Source: Streptomyces sp. WMMC940 (lineage in GTDB: Bacteria; Actinomycetota; Actinomycetes; Streptomycetales; Streptomycetaceae). Taken from it: 64,000 nucleotides of DNA. Below are positions 52,146 to 61,105 of the stretch, piece after piece (the first letter of the stretch is position 1; the number at the start of each line of letters is the position of its first letter). Location of the stretch: positions 6,085,001-6,149,000 of the forward strand of contig NZ_JAPZBC010000001.1 in assembly GCF_027460265.1 (NCBI RefSeq), given 5' to 3'. The notes beneath the pieces were generated by a model. The model searched no databases, was not told where the DNA came from, and worked only from the letters and a program-made list of their open reading frames with translations. Both the position numbers and the translations under genes were made by a program.

Positions 52146-53429
52146 ATGCACATCTCGTTCCTGCTCCACAACGCCTACGGAATCGGCGGGACGATCCGCA
52201 CGACGTTCACCCTCGCGGCCACCCTGGCCGAGCGGCACGACGTGGAGATCGTGTCGGTCTTCCGCCACCGCGAGGAGCCGACCCTGGGCGCGCCGCCGGG
52301 CGTGACCATGCGTCACCTCCTCGACCTGCGTCAGGGCAGCCCCACGTACGACGGCACCGACCCCGACTACACCCGCCCCGCCCGGGTGTTCCCCCGGGGC
52401 GACGGGCGCTGGAGGCAGTACAGCCGCCTCACGGACGCTCGCATCGCCGCGTACCTGAGGTCCCTGCAGGCCGACGTCGTCGTCGGCACCCGCCCCGGGC
52501 TCAACGTCCACATCACCCGTCAGGCCCCCCGCGGCCCGGTCCGCGTGGGCCAGGAGCACCTGACCCTGGACAGCCACGACTACCGGCTGCGCCGCGAGAT
52601 CGCCCACCGCTACGCCCTGCTCGACGCGGTCACCACCGTCACGGAGGCCGACGCCCGGGCCTACCGGACGCGTCTGCGGCTGCCGGACGTCCGGATCGAG
52701 GCCGTGCCCAACAGCGTGCCGACGCCGGCCGTGGCCCCCGCGGACGGGGACGGCACCTGGGTCGTCACGGCCGGCCGGCTGCTCAAGGTCAAGCGCTACG
52801 ACCTGCTCGTCAAGGCCTTCTCCAAGGTCGTCGCCGCGCGCCCCGACTGGCGGCTGCGGATCTACGGCGGGGGCGACGCCACCGGCAACGAACGCGAGGC
52901 GCTGCTGGCCCTGATCGCCCGGCGCGGTCTGCACAACCACGTCTTCCTCATGGGGCCGGTCCACCCGCTGGAGCCGGAGTGGGTCAAGGGCTCCATCGCC
53001 GCGGTGACCTCGGACAGGGAGTCGTTCGGCATGACGATCGTCGAGGCGATGCGCTGCGGACTGCCCGTCGTCTCCACCGACTGCCCGCACGGCCCGCGCG
53101 AGATCATCGAGGACGGCGTCGACGGGCTCCTCGTGCCCGTGGGCGACGAGGACGCGGTCGCCGACGCCCTGCTCGCCCTGATCGACGACGACGACCTGCG
53201 GCGCAGGGCCGGGGCGGCGGCGCTGGAGGCTTCCGGGCGGTTCGACCCGGCGCGGATCGCCGAGCGGCACGAGGCGCTGTTCGCCGAGCTGGTCGCCCGG
53301 GGCGCGCGCGTCCGCTCCCGCTCCGCGCTCCGGGACGTCGTGCACCGCTCGCGCGGTGCCGTGCTGGACGCGGCGTACGCACTGCGGTACCGGGCCGCCG
53401 ACGCCGTCCGCAAGGGGAGGTCGGCATGA
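52146..53429 (+). CDS. Glycosyltransferase family 4 protein
   Basis: 427 aa, ATG with AGGGGGAG 9 nt upstream. GT-B fold: N-terminal HISFLLHNAYGIGGTIRTTF (glycine-rich loop), C-terminal WVVTAGRLLKVKRYDLLVKA, and the donor-site EX7E motif in DRESFGMTIVEAMRCGLPVV followed by STDCPHGPREIIEDGVDGLL. It resembles teichoic-acid or cell-surface glycan enzymes of the poly(glycerol) alpha-GT group. It overlaps the next gene (ATGA). There is no TM segment; it probably acts at the inner membrane face. Confidence 0.92.
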   Translation: MHISFLLHNAYGIGGTIRTTFTLAATLAERHDVEIVSVFRHREEPTLGAPPGVTMRHLLDLRQGSPTYDGTDPDYTRPARVFPRGDGRWRQYSRLTDARIAAYLRSLQADVVVGTRPGLNVHITRQAPRGPVRVGQEHLTLDSHDYRLRREIAHRYALLDAVTTVTEADARAYRTRLRLPDVRIEAVPNSVPTPAVAPADGDGTWVVTAGRLLKVKRYDLLVKAFSKVVAARPDWRLRIYGGGDATGNEREALLALIARRGLHNHVFLMGPVHPLEPEWVKGSIAAVTSDRESFGMTIVEAMRCGLPVVSTDCPHGPREIIEDGVDGLLVPVGDEDAVADALLALIDDDDLRRRAGAAALEASGRFDPARIAERHEALFAELVARGARVRSRSALRDVVHRSRGAVLDAAYALRYRAADAVRKGRSA

Positions 53430-54229
53430 CCGCGCCCACCGGGGGAGGGGCGGCGCCGCGCGCCGACTGCATCGCCGACACGGCGGGCGGAGTCACCTTC
53501 GACATCACCGGCCCCGGCGCCCCGGACGCCTCGCTCGTCCTGCGCCGGCGCGGCGGCGGCGCCGCCGACACCGTCCGGCTCCCGCTCACCCCGGTGGGCG
53601 GCAGCCACTCCCGGGCCGTGCTGCCCAGCACCGTCGATCTCGCCGAGGGGCACTGGGACGCGTACACGGACGACGGTTCGGCCGTCGCGCCCGGCATCCG
53701 CGATCTGCGGGCCCTGGTCGGCCGGGTCCCGGAGGCCGGCCGGATCACGGCCCGGGTCCCGTACCCGACCGCCGACGGACGGCTCGCGGTGCGCTGCTGG
53801 CTGCGCCAACCGCACGCCGAGGCGGGGGACATCGGCGTGGCACAGGGGGCCTGCACGATCGAGGGCGTGCTGTACGGCGCCGTGCTCGGCGCGGGGGCCG
53901 TGGGGGAGGCCCGGCTGGGTGGGGCAGTCCACCGGGTGCCGGCGGCCGTCGGTGGGGGCGGACGCTTCGCCCTCACGCTGCCGTACGCGACGCTCGCGGG
54001 GCCCGGCGTGGACGGGGAGCGGTCGTGGACCCTGTGGCTGCGGCCCTCGGAGTGCGCGGAGCCGGTGCGGATCTCCCGCATCCTCGACGACCTCTGGGAC
54101 CGGCGGAACGTCTTCGTGTATCCGGCCCACGAGGGGGAGGGCTACCGGGCGGCGCCCTGCTACACCGGTGGCAACGACCTGTGCGTACGGCTGACGCCCC
54201 GGACACGACCGGGACCGCGCCATCCGTGA
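53426..54229 (+). CDS. Beta-rich partner protein of the glycosyltransferase
   Basis: 267 aa, ATG overlapping the previous stop, with GGGGAGG 5 nt upstream. The sequence alternates short strands (VTFDITGPGAPDASLVLRRR, LAVRCWLRQPHAEAGD, RFALTLPYATLAGP, SWTLWLRPSECAEPVRISRI), suggesting two beta-sandwich repeats. Similar proteins accompany GT4 genes of surface-glycan synthesis in Streptomyces. No catalytic motif and no signal peptide are seen. The function is unknown. Confidence 0.82.
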   Translation: MTAPTGGGAAPRADCIADTAGGVTFDITGPGAPDASLVLRRRGGGAADTVRLPLTPVGGSHSRAVLPSTVDLAEGHWDAYTDDGSAVAPGIRDLRALVGRVPEAGRITARVPYPTADGRLAVRCWLRQPHAEAGDIGVAQGACTIEGVLYGAVLGAGAVGEARLGGAVHRVPAAVGGGGRFALTLPYATLAGPGVDGERSWTLWLRPSECAEPVRISRILDDLWDRRNVFVYPAHEGEGYRAAPCYTGGNDLCVRLTPRTRPGPRHP

Positions 54230-54280
54230 AGTCCCTTGTCAGGACTGCGGATGTCCGCGACGGGCGGCAGAATCGCCCGC

Positions 54281-55246
54281 ATGCTGGAGACCTCGGCGCG
54301 ACTTCTGCGCCTGCTGTCCTTGTTGCAGGCCCACCGTGAATGGTCCGGGGCCGAACTCGCCGACCGGTTGGGCGTCACCGCGCGCACCGTGCGCCGGGAC
54401 GTCGACCGACTGCGCGAACTCGGTTACCCGGTCAACGCCAGCCCCGGCACCGGCGGTGGCTACCAGCTCGGCGCCGGTGCCGAACTGCCGCCCCTGCTGC
54501 TCGACGACGAGGAGGCCGTCGCCGTCGCCGTCGGGCTGCGCACCGCGGCGGGGAACGGCGTCGAGGGCATCGGGGAGGCGTCCGTACGCGCCCTGGCCAA
54601 GCTCGAACAGGTGCTGCCCCACCGGCTGCGCCGCCGGGTGGGCGCGCTCAACGCCTTCACGGTGCCGATGCTGCGCGCGCCGCGGGACCAGGCGGACCCC
54701 TCCGTCCTGACCGAGCTGGCGAACGCCTGCCGCGACGGCGAGCGGCTGCGCTTCGTGTACCGCGACCACAACGGCTCGACGAGCCGCCGGACCGTCGACC
54801 CCCACCGGCTCGTCTGCACCGAGCGCCGCTGGTACCTCGTCGCCTGGGACGTCGACCGCGAGGACTGGCGTACCTTCCGCGTCGACCGGGTCACCCCGAA
54901 ACCGCCGCACGGGCCGCGCGTCCCGCCGCGCAACCCGCCCGCCGAGGACCTCGCCGCCTACGTGGCCCGGGGGGTGTCGACGGCGACGTACGCGGAGACG
55001 GCGGTGATCAGGCTGCTGGTACCCGTCGAGCGCGCGGCCGCGGTCGTGTCGCCCTCCACAGGGGTACTGGAGGCCGAGGGGCCCGGCAGCTGTCTGCTGC
55101 GCACCGGTGCCGGCAGCCTGGACGTGATGGTCGTTCACGTGGTGCTGATGGGCTTCGACTTCGAGGTGGTCGAGCCGGTGGAGCTGACCGAGCACATCAG
55201 GACCGTCCGGGACCGTCTGGGCCGGGCTCTGGACGCCGCCGGCTGA
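54281..55246 (+). CDS. WYL-domain transcriptional regulator (YafY family)
   Basis: 321 aa from ATG at 54281, with -10-like CAGAAT (54268-54273) 7 nt upstream and no ribosome site, so probably leaderless. Residues 1-60 are an HTH_11 ([40 protein letters not shown]). The WYL domain is at about 150-225 ([40 protein letters not shown]), and the WCX domain ends the protein. Such proteins sense nucleic-acid or nucleotide ligands. Its 3' end overlaps the convergent ctaD end by 50 bp. Confidence 0.93.
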   Translation: MLETSARLLRLLSLLQAHREWSGAELADRLGVTARTVRRDVDRLRELGYPVNASPGTGGGYQLGAGAELPPLLLDDEEAVAVAVGLRTAAGNGVEGIGEASVRALAKLEQVLPHRLRRRVGALNAFTVPMLRAPRDQADPSVLTELANACRDGERLRFVYRDHNGSTSRRTVDPHRLVCTERRWYLVAWDVDREDWRTFRVDRVTPKPPHGPRVPPRNPPAEDLAAYVARGVSTATYAETAVIRLLVPVERAAAVVSPSTGVLEAEGPGSCLLRTGAGSLDVMVVHVVLMGFDFEVVEPVELTEHIRTVRDRLGRALDAAG

Positions 55247-56921
55247 CGTCGTCGTGCGGGGACTCCGGCACGGCCGGACGCAGTGGCGCGAACTCCGGGT
55301 GGTGCAGGTCGAACGCGGGTGACTCGGAGCGCACGCGGGGGATGGTGGTGAAGTTGTGCCTCGGCGGCGGGCAGGACGTCGCCCACTCCAACGACCGGCC
55401 GAACCCCCATGGGTCGTCGACGGTGACCTTCTCGGCGTACTTCTGGGTCTTCCAGACGTTGTAGAGGAACGGCAGCGTGGACGCCCCGAGCAGGAAGGCG
55501 CCGATGGTGGAGACGGTGTTCAGCGCGGTGAAGCCGTCGGCGGCCAGGTAGTCGGAGTACCGGCGGGGCATGCCCTCCGCACCCAGCCAGTGCTGGACCA
55601 GGAAGGTGATCTGGAAGCCGAGGAAGAGCGTCCAGAAGTGGATCTTCCCGAGGCGCTCGTCGAGGAGCCTGCCGGTGAACTTCGGCCACCAGAAGTAGAA
55701 GCCGGCGAACATCGCGAAGACGACCGTGCCGAAGACCGTGTAGTGGAAGTGGGCCACGATGAAGTACGAGTCGGTCACGTGGAAGTCCATCGGCGGCGAG
55801 GCGATGATGACTCCGGTCAGCCCGCCCAGGAGGAACGAGACCAGGAAGCCGACCGCCCACAGCATGGGCGTCTCGAACGACAGCGAGCCCTTGAGCATCG
55901 TGCCGCTCCAGTTGAAGAACTTCACCCCGGTCGGCACGGCGATCAGGAACGACAGCAGCGAGAAGAAGGGCAGCAGTACGGCGCCGGTGGCGAACATGTG
56001 GTGGGCCCACACCACCACCGAGAGCCCGGTGATCGCCATCGTGGCCCCGACGAGGGTCAGATAGCCGAAGATCGGCTTCCTGGAGAACACCGGGATGATC
56101 TCCGTGATGATGCCGAAGAACGGCAGCGCGATGATGTAGACCTCGGGATGGCCGAAGAACCAGAACAGGTGCTGCCACAGCAGCGCGCCGCCGTTCCCCG
56201 CCTCGAAGACCACCGAGCCGAAGCGCCGGTCCGACTCCAGCACCAGCAGCGCCGCCGCCAGGACCGGGAAGGCCACCAGCACCAGGATCGTCGTGAACAG
56301 GATGTTCCAGGTGAAGATCGGCATCCGGAACATCGTCATCCCCGGCGCCCGCATCCCGATGATCGTCGCCAGGAAGTTCACGGAGGTGAGGATCGTGCCG
56401 AAGCCGGAGAGGGCGAGACCCATGATCCACAGGTCGATGCCGGCGCCGGGGGAGCGTTCCAGGCTGTTGAGCGGCGCGTAGGCGGTCCAGCCGAAGGCGG
56501 CGGGGCCGGTCGGCACCAGCAGCGAGCCGAGCACCATCAGCCCGCCGAAGAGGAACAGCCAGTACGAGAGCATGTTCAGCCGCGGGAAGGCCACGTCCGG
56601 CGCGCCGATCTGCAGCGGCACGATCTCGTTGGCGAAGCCCGCGAAGGTCGGCGTCGCGAAGAGCAGCAGCATGATCGTGCCGTGCAGGGTGAACGCCTGG
56701 TTGAACGTCTGGTTGGTGACCAGCTGGAGCCCGGGGCGGGCCAGCTCCGCCCGCATCAGCATCGCCATCAGCCCGGCGATCAGGAAGAAGACGAACGACG
56801 TGACCAGATAGAGGTGCCCGATCTTCTTGTGGTCGGTGGTCGTCAGCCAGTCCACGACCACCCGGCCCCGCCGGCGCACCGGCGCCGGTGAGGCGGCGGC
56901 CTCGGCGGTGTCCGTGCCCAT
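55197..56921 (-). CDS. ctaD: Cytochrome c oxidase subunit I (orphan locus)
   Basis: 574 aa, ATG at 56921. Twelve TM helices. Haem ligands: His in [20 protein letters not shown] and [19 protein letters not shown]; CuB/Tyr motif [18 protein letters not shown]; the His pair in [11 protein letters not shown]. The K-channel region [13 protein letters not shown] is present. It is of aa3 type and length is normal, but no ctaC, ctaE or ctaF lies beside it, so it is likely an extra copy of the main-cluster subunit. The C-terminus carries about 35 charged, disordered residues that run antisense into the WYL gene. Confidence 0.96.
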   Translation of the reverse strand: MGTDTAEAAASPAPVRRRGRVVVDWLTTTDHKKIGHLYLVTSFVFFLIAGLMAMLMRAELARPGLQLVTNQTFNQAFTLHGTIMLLLFATPTFAGFANEIVPLQIGAPDVAFPRLNMLSYWLFLFGGLMVLGSLLVPTGPAAFGWTAYAPLNSLERSPGAGIDLWIMGLALSGFGTILTSVNFLATIIGMRAPGMTMFRMPIFTWNILFTTILVLVAFPVLAAALLVLESDRRFGSVVFEAGNGGALLWQHLFWFFGHPEVYIIALPFFGIITEIIPVFSRKPIFGYLTLVGATMAITGLSVVVWAHHMFATGAVLLPFFSLLSFLIAVPTGVKFFNWSGTMLKGSLSFETPMLWAVGFLVSFLLGGLTGVIIASPPMDFHVTDSYFIVAHFHYTVFGTVVFAMFAGFYFWWPKFTGRLLDERLGKIHFWTLFLGFQITFLVQHWLGAEGMPRRYSDYLAADGFTALNTVSTIGAFLLGASTLPFLYNVWKTQKYAEKVTVDDPWGFGRSLEWATSCPPPRHNFTTIPRVRSESPAFDLHHPEFAPLRPAVPESPHDDVSRRRPEPGPDGPGRS

Positions 56922-57376
56922 GGGCCGATGCTAGCCACGGGGCTCCGTATGAGCCGGTGGGACACGGAACGGGGCGCGGTGCGATACGCGTACGGGTGAG
57001 CGACCGGTTCGTCCGGGGCCGTCACCTATTCGTCCGGAAGCATCACCGGTTCGTCCAGAAGTAGGACGTGCGTAAAACGCGAAGAATTCGTGCCGCGTGG
57101 ACGGCCGGGGGAAAGTCCGCGACGGACGTAATTCACGGCCCGGGCGGACGGTGGGGCAACGGTTCGGGAATTCCGGGGGAATTCCTGTGCGAACGGATCG
57201 AATTAGCCGCACTGATGATCGACACCGGGTCAAACGTATGTCGTGAACCTGTGACAGAAGTGTGACCAGTGGGGTACGTGGGGCGGGAGGTGAGTGCGGC
57301 ACCGCCCTTCCCTACCGCATTTCGCCGGTCGCCGACAGGCCTTCCGTCACCGTCCACTGCCGCCTACGGTGATTCC
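56922..57376. other. 455-bp regulatory region between ctaD and the I78 gene, with two repeat motifs
   Basis: Three 21-bp direct repeats with TTCGTCC at 57008, 57029 and 57050 (exactly two helical turns apart) lie 87-135 bp upstream of ctaD. Further on, TGTGAC recurs 11 bp apart at 57250 and 57261 beside GTGAAC (57243-57248). Read on the minus strand these are GTCAC/GTTCAC units like a PHO box. TACGGT (57365-57370) is a -10, 6 nt before the I78 ATG. No coding sequence is convincing. Confidence 0.65.
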
Positions 57377-57592
57377 ATGGCACCGACACCGACCCCCTCA
57401 GGACAGCCGGACGACGCCCCGGAGTCCTATGTCGGCCTCGACGCCGACAGTGCGGAGCGGCGCGCCCGCGGCCGCGGCTGGACCACCGTCAGATCGCTTC
57501 CGCCCGGCTCCGTCATCACCATGGAGTACCTCGAGGGCCGGCTGAACTTCGAGGTCGACGACGGCACCGTCCGCCGCTGCTGGAAGGGCTGA
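57377..57592 (+). CDS. I78-family peptidase-inhibitor-like protein
   Basis: 71 aa, ATG at 57377, leaderless (TACGGT ends 6 nt before ATG). A 20-residue polar N-terminus is followed by SAERRARGRGWTTVRSLPPG and SVITMEYLEGRLNFEVDDGT, VRRCWKG, the compact I78 pattern (PGS, hydrophobic strand, RLN, D-G). There is no signal peptide, so it is presumably cytosolic; the protease target is unknown. Confidence 0.85.
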   Translation: MAPTPTPSGQPDDAPESYVGLDADSAERRARGRGWTTVRSLPPGSVITMEYLEGRLNFEVDDGTVRRCWKG

Positions 57593-57655
57593 CCACGCGG
57601 ACCCGGGCGTGCCGCGGGCGGGCTCACGGCAAGAACCCGGACACGGCCCGGCGGA

Positions 57656-57695
57656 CACGGCGAAGGCCCCGACCGAGGTCGGGGCCTTCGCCGTG
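57656..57695. terminator. Bidirectional hairpin between the I78 and PAP2 genes
   Basis: 18-bp perfect stem CACGGCGAAGGCCCCGAC and complement, 4-nt loop CGAG. It lies 63 nt after the I78 stop and 30 nt before the end of the convergent PAP2 gene. Confidence 0.88.
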
Positions 57696-57725
57696 GGAAC
57701 TCTCCGCGCACGCCGCCGCAGGCCG

Positions 57726-58805
57726 TCAGCCGCCCACCGGGCGCGACCGGGGTGGGCGCCGGCTCCCGGCCGGGGCCGTGGTCCAGGGCGTGTGCGGCGG
57801 ATGCGGCGAGCGCCCCACCGCGTGCGTGCGGGCCTGCCCGTGCCGGGCGGCCGCGGTGACGCCGGAGGTGGCCGGCGCTCCGGTCTGCTGCTTCTGCCCG
57901 GCGGCCGGCAGCGCGACGCTGCCGACGGTGCTCCTGGTGCCCGCCGTACGGGCGGCGCTCGTCGCCCCCACCGGGCGGCGCACCGGTTCCCCGCCGTCCT
58001 CGGCCGGGATCCGCTGCGGGTACACGGCCGGCCGCGGGCCGCCGGAGGCGACGGGCAGCGACGGCAGCGGCAGCCGACGGGCGCGCAGCCGGTTCCGCAG
58101 CGAGAGGATCGCGTCCTCGACGCGTGCGATGAGCGGCTCGCACCACGGCAGGGCGAGCAGGATCAACAGACCGGCGGCCCAGCCCAGCAGCACGTCGCTG
58201 AGCCAGTGCGTACCGAGGTAGACGGTCGTCAGCCCGACGCCCAGGGCGACCACGGCGGACAGCGCCGACAGATATCGCCTGGCCCGCGGCGTGGTGGCCA
58301 GATAGGCGAGGATTCCCCAGGTCACGACGGCATTGGCGGTGTGGCCCGAAGGAAATATATCGCCGCCGGCGAAGAGTTCGGCGGAGCCGATCTGCGTCGC
58401 GTAGTGCGGGCCCAGCCGGCCCAGGCCCAGCTTGACCGCTCCCACCGTCGCGTTCAGCAGCAGCAGCGAGGCCCCCAGCACCAGCAGCGGACGCAGCGTG
58501 TGCTGCCGCCATGAGCGCCAGCCGAGCCAGGCGGCGACCATCACGGCCGTCGGTCCGCGCTGGCCGAGCACCACGAAGTAGTCCAGGAACGCGTGCAGTT
58601 CGGGCCACTGCTGATACGGCCGGAAGAGCATGACCTTCCAGTCGACGATCACCAGCCAGGACGAGATGAGCACGGCGACGACGATCGCGAGATAGAACGC
58701 CGAAGTCCCGCCGAAGAGGGCGAGACGGGTGCGGCTCATCCGCGGGATCTCTATCTTCGGCGGCTCCGGCTCCCGGTCCAGACGGGCAAAGATGTCGGTA
58801 CGCAC
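57726..58805 (-). CDS. PAP2-superfamily membrane phosphatase
   Basis: 359 aa, GTG at 58805; TAACGT lies about 9 nt upstream. Six TM helices occupy residues about 25-235. Phosphatase motifs: KLGLGRLGP (degenerate C1, usual KX6RP), PSGHTANAVV (C2) and YLGTHWLSDVLLG (C3 with His and Asp). Residues 240-359 form a basic, disordered cytoplasmic tail. Family members dephosphorylate lipid phosphates such as undecaprenyl-PP or phosphatidate on the outer face. Confidence 0.9.
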   Translation of the reverse strand: MRTDIFARLDREPEPPKIEIPRMSRTRLALFGGTSAFYLAIVVAVLISSWLVIVDWKVMLFRPYQQWPELHAFLDYFVVLGQRGPTAVMVAAWLGWRSWRQHTLRPLLVLGASLLLLNATVGAVKLGLGRLGPHYATQIGSAELFAGGDIFPSGHTANAVVTWGILAYLATTPRARRYLSALSAVVALGVGLTTVYLGTHWLSDVLLGWAAGLLILLALPWCEPLIARVEDAILSLRNRLRARRLPLPSLPVASGGPRPAVYPQRIPAEDGGEPVRRPVGATSAARTAGTRSTVGSVALPAAGQKQQTGAPATSGVTAAARHGQARTHAVGRSPHPPHTPWTTAPAGSRRPPRSRPVGG

Positions 58806-59218
58806 CCAATCGACGTTACAGCGAGTGAGTGTCCGACCAGGCCCATCCAGGCTCTTCGTGATGACGATGTGATGTGGACTATGTCTCAGCGGCGCATTGA
58901 AAGACGCCGACGGCTAAATCAGGCGGACCGCGATCCCTATTGCACGCACCGGTTCTCCGTAAGTGTGTTTGCAGGCGGCGGTAACACTTCACGGGATTGC
59001 CGCGCCGAATTCCGGGACCGTTCGGGGGTGATCGCGCGGCCGCGTCGGCGTGGCGTACGCCACACCCGCCCCGCCGCCCGGGTGAGAGGTGCACCACGCG
59101 CCGCCGTCCGGGACTCGCGTACTCTGGCTGATCACTCGCCCGTCGATGCCGGGCCGCCCCCACCGGGCCAAGCCCCCGGCCGGGCCCACCGACGCGAGAC
59201 CCAGCAGGAGGTACGTAG
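58806..59218. other. 413-bp divergent region between the PAP2 and MFS genes
   Basis: Noticeably less GC-rich than its surroundings around 58850-58990, as promoters are. AGGAGGT (59206-59212) is the MFS ribosome site. No palindrome strong enough to call an operator and no regulator gene is present. Confidence 0.5.
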
Positions 59219-60946
59219 ATGTTCGGGAGGACCACGGCCGGAGCACGCCCGCGTGCCGCCGGCGGCGGTGCCAACCGCTGGGTCGTCCTGCTCGTCCTCT
59301 GCGTGAGCCTGCTCCTGGTCGCGCTGGACGCGACCGTGCTGCACGTCGCCGTGCCCGCCGTCACGGAGGACCTCCGCCCGTCCGGGGTCGAACTCCTGTG
59401 GATCGTCGACGCCTACCCCCTGGTGTGCGCCTCGCTGCTGATCCTCTTCGGCACCCTCGGCGACCGGGTCGGGCGCCGGCGCGTCCTGCTGCTCGGCTAC
59501 GCGCTCTTCGGCGTCGCCTCGGCCGTCGCCGCGCTGGCCACCACGCCCGAGGTGCTCATCGGCGCCAGGGCGCTGCTCGGCGTCGGCGGTGCGATGATCA
59601 TGCCGGCGACGCTCTCCATACTCCGGGCCGTCTTCCCGGACCGGCGCGAGCGCGCCACCGCCATCGGCATCTGGACCGCCGTCGCCGCGGTCGGCGCCGC
59701 CACCGGTCCCGTCCTGGGCGGCTTCCTCGTCCAGCACTTCTGGTGGGGCTCGGTCTTCCTGATCAACATCCCGCTGATGCTGCTGATCCTGCCGGTCGGC
59801 CGCTGGTTGCTCCCCGAGTCCCGGGGCGACCGCGGGGGTCCGTGGGACGTCCTCGGGGCACTCATGGCCGCCGCCGGAGTGCTCGGCGTCGTCCTCGGCG
59901 TGAAGCGGCTCGGCGCCGGCGACGCGCTGCTGGACCTCGGCACGGCCGGCCCGCTGCTCGCCGGGGCCGTGCTCCTCGTCCTCTTCGTCCGCCGCCAGAA
60001 GCGCCGCAGGCATCCGCTGATCGACATGCGGATGTTCGCCCGGGCGACCTTCTCCACCTCGGTCGGCTGCATCGTCCTCGCCATGCTGGCGCTCGTCGGC
60101 CTGGAGCTGATCGCCGTCCAGTACCTCCAGCTCGTGCTCGGGCTGAGTCCGCTGGAGACCGGTCTGCGCCTGCTGCCGCTCACCTTCGCCGCGATGGCCG
60201 CCGGAGCCACCGGTTCCCTCACCCTCCGCCGCCTCGGCCCCCGGCGGATGGTCGGCTGGGGCTTCGTGCTCACGGCCGCCGCCGTGGTGCTGCTGACCCT
60301 GATGGGGCAGCACGACCGGCCGCTGCTGCTCACCGCCGGATTCGTCCTCCTCGGCTTCGGGCTGCAGACCACGCTCTTCGGCGCGTACGAGTCGATGCTC
60401 AGCGAGGCCCCGCCCGAGCAGGCGGGCGGCGCCGCCGCCATCGGGGAGACCTCCTACCAGCTGGGCGCCGGCATGGGCATCGCGCTGCTCGGCAGTGTCA
60501 TGAACGCCGCCTACGCCCCCGGGCTCGACGACGCCGCGAGCGCTCCGCCCGCGGCACGCAGCGCCGCCGCACACTCGCTCGGCGAGGCGTACCAGGTGGC
60601 CCTCCAGCTGGGCGGCCCCGCCGGGGACGCGCTGCGGACCGCCGCCCGGCACGCCTTCGTCCACGGACTGCACGTCACGCTCTTCGTCAGCGCGGGGCTG
60701 CTGCTGCTCGGCGCGCTGGCCGCACTCCGGCTGCCGAAGGTCATGGAGTGCGCCGAGCCCGACGACCTCACGGGCCTCCACGACGGGCGGCGGGCCCCGG
60801 ACACCCGGTCCGGGCCTCCCGCGCCGGAGCCCGCACTGCCGGGCGCCCCGCTCCGGGACCACCTACGGCCGGAGTCCGCGGTCCCCGCGCGCCGTGCGCC
60901 CGCGGAGGCGGGCGGTCCGGCACGCACTGGACGCACGGCACACTGA
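59219..60946 (+). CDS. MFS exporter, DHA2 (14-TM) family
   Basis: 575 aa, ATG with AGGAGGT 6 nt upstream. Motif D1-like LDATVLHVAVPAV in TM1, motif A GTLGDRVGRRRVLLLG between TM2 and TM3, ALLGVGGAMIMPATLSILRA, and antiporter motif C GAATGPVLGGFLVQHFWW in TM5. Fourteen helices end near residue 510; the rest is a Pro/Ala tail. DHA2 proteins pump drugs or pigments by proton antiport (EmrB/QacA type). The substrate is not deducible. A terminator follows. Confidence 0.93.
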   Translation: MFGRTTAGARPRAAGGGANRWVVLLVLCVSLLLVALDATVLHVAVPAVTEDLRPSGVELLWIVDAYPLVCASLLILFGTLGDRVGRRRVLLLGYALFGVASAVAALATTPEVLIGARALLGVGGAMIMPATLSILRAVFPDRRERATAIGIWTAVAAVGAATGPVLGGFLVQHFWWGSVFLINIPLMLLILPVGRWLLPESRGDRGGPWDVLGALMAAAGVLGVVLGVKRLGAGDALLDLGTAGPLLAGAVLLVLFVRRQKRRRHPLIDMRMFARATFSTSVGCIVLAMLALVGLELIAVQYLQLVLGLSPLETGLRLLPLTFAAMAAGATGSLTLRRLGPRRMVGWGFVLTAAAVVLLTLMGQHDRPLLLTAGFVLLGFGLQTTLFGAYESMLSEAPPEQAGGAAAIGETSYQLGAGMGIALLGSVMNAAYAPGLDDAASAPPAARSAAAHSLGEAYQVALQLGGPAGDALRTAARHAFVHGLHVTLFVSAGLLLLGALAALRLPKVMECAEPDDLTGLHDGRRAPDTRSGPPAPEPALPGAPLRDHLRPESAVPARRAPAEAGGPARTGRTAH

Positions 60947-60989
60947 GCCGTAACGTCAGCGCCGAGCATCGAATACCACTGCTGGCCAG

Positions 60990-61035
60990 TGCCGTGGCCG
61001 GAGAGGTCCACCGGCAGACCTCTCCGGCCACGGCA
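60990..61035 (+). terminator. Terminator hairpin after the MFS gene
   Basis: 19-bp perfect stem, arms 60990-61008 and 61017-61035, 8-nt loop, then CCGGTTTTCC. It is one of the strongest hairpins in the window, 44 nt after the MFS stop and 71 nt before the gcdH start. Confidence 0.9.
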
Positions 61036-61105
61036 CCGGTTTTCCAGGACACCGGCTGCCGTCCGAGACCCGGACAGCGCCGAGCGAGCCGCCGGAGGCA
61101 CCCTC

